Assembly (NCBI RefSeq): GCF_016495405.1
Contig: NZ_CP044522.1
Coordinates: 1,798,001-1,862,000, forward strand
Direction of reading: 5' to 3'
Length of the DNA: 64,000 nt
From: Cobetia sp. cqz5-12
GTDB lineage: Bacteria; Pseudomonadota; Gammaproteobacteria; Pseudomonadales; Halomonadaceae
In this document: positions 62,029 through 64,000 of the stretch, piece by piece
How positions within the stretch are numbered: position 1 is the first letter of the stretch
How the letters are laid out: each line of letters starts with the position of its first letter
Program-made: the position numbers and the translations under genes
The notes under the pieces: model-generated
Databases searched by the model: none
What the model was told of the DNA's origin: nothing
What the model saw: the letters and a program-made list of their open reading frames with translations, nothing else

Positions 62029-64000
62029 GTGCCAAATCATTTTCGGGATAGCGCTGCAAGCACGCACAAGGGGCATTTCTCCTGCCTGATCTTCAGCCTG
62101 ATGGCATTGCCGGGCACTTCGCTGGCGGCAGAGAGTGCCACCTCAAGCGAATCGCCAGTCACGAATTCGGTGATCGTGGTGACCGGGGAGCGTGAAGGTG
62201 AAGTGGCGCCGGGCAGCTACCGCGCCGAGGCCTCGAGCCTGGCCAACAAGCAGTCGGTGGACTTTCTCGAGCAGGCACGCACCATCAATGTCGTGACCCA
62301 GCAGGTCATGCATGATTTCAATCTGGATGACCTGGAAGAGGCGCTGCAGCCGGTCGCGGGTATCCAGCTGGGCAACACCCTCGGGGGCACCGAAGACGGC
62401 TTCATCAAGCGAGGCTTCGGCAGCAACAGCGATGGTTCGATGCTGATCGATGGCATCCGTCAGCCACGCCGTACCTACACCACGGCGACCGTGGACCGCG
62501 TCGAGGTGCTCAAGGGGCCGTCATCGCTCTTCCAGGGCCAGCAGAACCCCGGCGGCGTGATCAACATGGTCACCAAAAGTCCGCAGTACGAGACGCACAC
62601 CGAGATCAGTGGCGAAGTCAGCTCCTTCGGCGGTGGCAATACCACCCTGGACACCACCGGCCCCATCGAGGACACCGGTCTGGCCTATCGCTTCATCCTG
62701 TCGCATGAGGATGAAGACTCCTGGCGCGAGTACGGCAATGACCGTCGTACCACCATCGCTCCGTCACTGCGTTGGGAAGGCGAGCACAGCAGCGCCCAGA
62801 TCAGCTACGAGTATCAGGACTACGAGCTGGATATCGATCGTGGCACCGTCTTCTACAACGGCAGCGCTGCCAACGTCACGCGTGGCACGCGTTTCGATGA
62901 ATCCTGGAACCGTGTCTATGGCCATGACGAGTCCGTCAATGCCTGGTGGAAGCAGGAAGTCACCGACAACTGGGACATGAAGCTGACCTACGGCTGGACG
63001 CGTCGCCAGTACAGCGATGCGCGCGCCAACGTCACGAATGTCAGCGACAGCGGTGATGTGACCGTACGTGCCGAAGAGAACCAGGGCTATGATCGCAGCG
63101 AGCACTACACTGCGCTGGACGCCATGGGCGATGTCGAGATTGCGGGGCAGCGTCACCAGCTCGTCATCGGTGCCGATTACGAGACCACACGCGACTATCT
63201 GGATGAGCGCTATTTCGGCGACTCCGTCACGGTCTCCACCGTCACTGACGTGAACCACGGCCAGCTGGCCCAGGTGACCTCCGACGACATCAACACCTCG
63301 CGCAGCAATCGTCTCGATGAAAGCCAGGCCATCGGGGTCTATGTCAGCGACCGCTGGTATCTGACCGACAAGTGGATTCTGGGGCTTGGCGGGCGCTACA
63401 CCTGGTTTGATCAGCAAAGCGGTGAGGGCGAGGACTTCGTATCTGACCCCGATTACAGCGATGACCTGTTCCTGCCCTCCGCGAACCTGCTGTATCGCAT
63501 CGACGATGCCAGCTCTGCCTACATCAGCTACAGCGAATCCTTCGTGCCGAACGGCAGCGACAGTGACAGCGGCGAGAGCCTCGATCCTGAGCTCGGCAAG
63601 GGCTACGAGATCGGCTACAAGCGTCAGTGGAATCCGCGTCTGGCAACCTCCGTGGCGCTCTACCAGATCCGCAAGGAGAACGTTGCAGTCACTGACAATG
63701 GGGTGACTCGCACCATCGGTGAAGCCGGCTCGCAAGGCCTGGAATTCAGCCTCGAAGGTGCCCTGACGGATCGCACTTCCTTGCTGTTCAGCTATGCCTA
63801 CACCGATACCGAAGTGCTGGAGGATACCGAAGGCACCGAGGGCAATCGTCTGCCGAATGCGGCGCTCAACGCGGCCAGCCTCTATCTGGCACATGATCTG
63901 GCGATCGATCCGTCCTACGGCGAGTGGCGTGTCGGCGGTGGCGTGCGTTATGTCGGTGAGCGTGAAGGCGATGACGACAACAGCTTCTCGATGGATGCCT
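62029..64000 (+). CDS. TonB-dependent siderophore receptor, 3' end outside window
   Basis: Outer-membrane receptor for ferric siderophores, 657 codons to the window edge. After a signal sequence (FSCLIFSLMALPGTSLAA) comes a TonB-box-like VIVVTGER, then the plug (ARTINVVTQQVM, LEEALQPVAGIQLGNTLGGTEDGFIKRGF, DRVEVLKGPSSLFQGQQNPGGVINMVTKSP cut into family blocks), then barrel strands ending beyond the window (GKGYEIGYKRQWNPRLATSVALY). The plug pattern places it in the siderophore (FhuE/FpvA/FoxA) group. The GTG at 62029 has AAAGGG upstream; an in-frame ATG at 61975 would give 18 more residues. A Fur box lies upstream. Confidence 0.93.
   Translation, partial: MPNHFRDSAASTHKGHFSCLIFSLMALPGTSLAAESATSSESPVTNSVIVVTGEREGEVAPGSYRAEASSLANKQSVDFLEQARTINVVTQQVMHDFNLDDLEEALQPVAGIQLGNTLGGTEDGFIKRGFGSNSDGSMLIDGIRQPRRTYTTATVDRVEVLKGPSSLFQGQQNPGGVINMVTKSPQYETHTEISGEVSSFGGGNTTLDTTGPIEDTGLAYRFILSHEDEDSWREYGNDRRTTIAPSLRWEGEHSSAQISYEYQDYELDIDRGTVFYNGSAANVTRGTRFDESWNRVYGHDESVNAWWKQEVTDNWDMKLTYGWTRRQYSDARANVTNVSDSGDVTVRAEENQGYDRSEHYTALDAMGDVEIAGQRHQLVIGADYETTRDYLDERYFGDSVTVSTVTDVNHGQLAQVTSDDINTSRSNRLDESQAIGVYVSDRWYLTDKWILGLGGRYTWFDQQSGEGEDFVSDPDYSDDLFLPSANLLYRIDDASSAYISYSESFVPNGSDSDSGESLDPELGKGYEIGYKRQWNPRLATSVALYQIRKENVAVTDNGVTRTIGEAGSQGLEFSLEGALTDRTSLLFSYAYTDTEVLEDTEGTEGNRLPNAALNAASLYLAHDLAIDPSYGEWRVGGGVRYVGEREGDDDNSFSMDA

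Noticed and set aside
62764-63894. 376-codon minus-strand frame in the TonB receptor
   Set aside because: Antisense of a clear barrel-coding frame; no ribosome-binding site.

Overview
The window is GC-rich chromosomal DNA of a marine or halophilic gammaproteobacterium. The best fit is Halomonadaceae (Cobetia/Halomonas-like). The pointers are three TRAP solute-import systems, NhaC, RhtA-like and MntP exporters, many LysR/GntR/TetR/AraC regulators and dense rho-independent terminators. This placement is inference; there is no rRNA marker. I saw no rRNA, tRNA, IS element, integrase or CRISPR array. The sequence reads as ordinary chromosome with several accessory catabolic islands.

Layout. (1) 1-12 kb is a solute-import and amino-acid-derivative region: a truncated TRAP binding protein, a DUF1445 (D-glutamate cyclase-like) protein, two LysR regulators, an exported metallo-beta-lactamase-fold hydrolase, a complete TRAP operon followed by a VanX-like D,D-dipeptidase, then a convergent N-carbamoyl-amino-acid/allantoate-type amidohydrolase and a GntR regulator. 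(2) 11.8-14.7 kb holds type II NADH dehydrogenase and an FMN-dependent lactate dehydrogenase, convergent. (3) 14.9-22.5 kb is a tight same-strand run of seven genes for phospho-transfer and phospho-removal: PhoU-like/APH kinase fusion, ATP-grasp enzyme, HprK-related kinase, SixA-Nudix fusion, histidine phosphatase, calcineurin-like phosphoesterase and an amphi-Trp protein. It resembles the bioinformatically named but uncharacterised 'GAK' system and is the best candidate here for an undescribed biological system. (4) 22.7-29.3 kb holds a class A beta-lactamase, an old yellow enzyme, then a hydroxyacid dehydrogenase, class II aldolase, TetR and aminotransferase run. (5) 29.4-38.3 kb is a LysR regulator divergent from an eight-gene operon: PLP cysteine/cysteate lyase-like protein, HisD/HpsN-like dehydrogenase, DegT aminotransferase, TRAP importer and Asp/Glu racemase. 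It looks like a pathway for a sulfonated amino alcohol or amino acid such as cysteinolate or cysteate (inference). (6) 38.4-44.4 kb has a NimR/NimT-like pair, CpdB, a mini 2OG-Fe oxygenase and an alpha/beta hydrolase with an Asp nucleophile. (7) 44.4-50.4 kb has a GNAT enzyme divergent from a four-gene nickel/peptide-type ABC importer whose promoter carries a near-consensus Zur box. (8) 50.5-64 kb has TspO, an RhtA-like exporter with a divergent XRE-cupin regulator, NhaC, a predicted beta-propeller protein, a DUF3455 protein, a thioredoxin-fold protein, MntP behind a yybP-ykoY manganese riboswitch, the YghU glutathione transferase, a TetR regulator with twin operators in front of a zinc-type dehydrogenase broken by one in-frame amber codon, and a TonB-dependent siderophore receptor with a Fur box, cut by the window end.

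Genes mostly form short operons with 4-nt ATGA/GTGA overlaps. Several intergenic gaps contain short tandem repeats, and hairpins separate binding-protein and permease genes in both complete TRAP operons.
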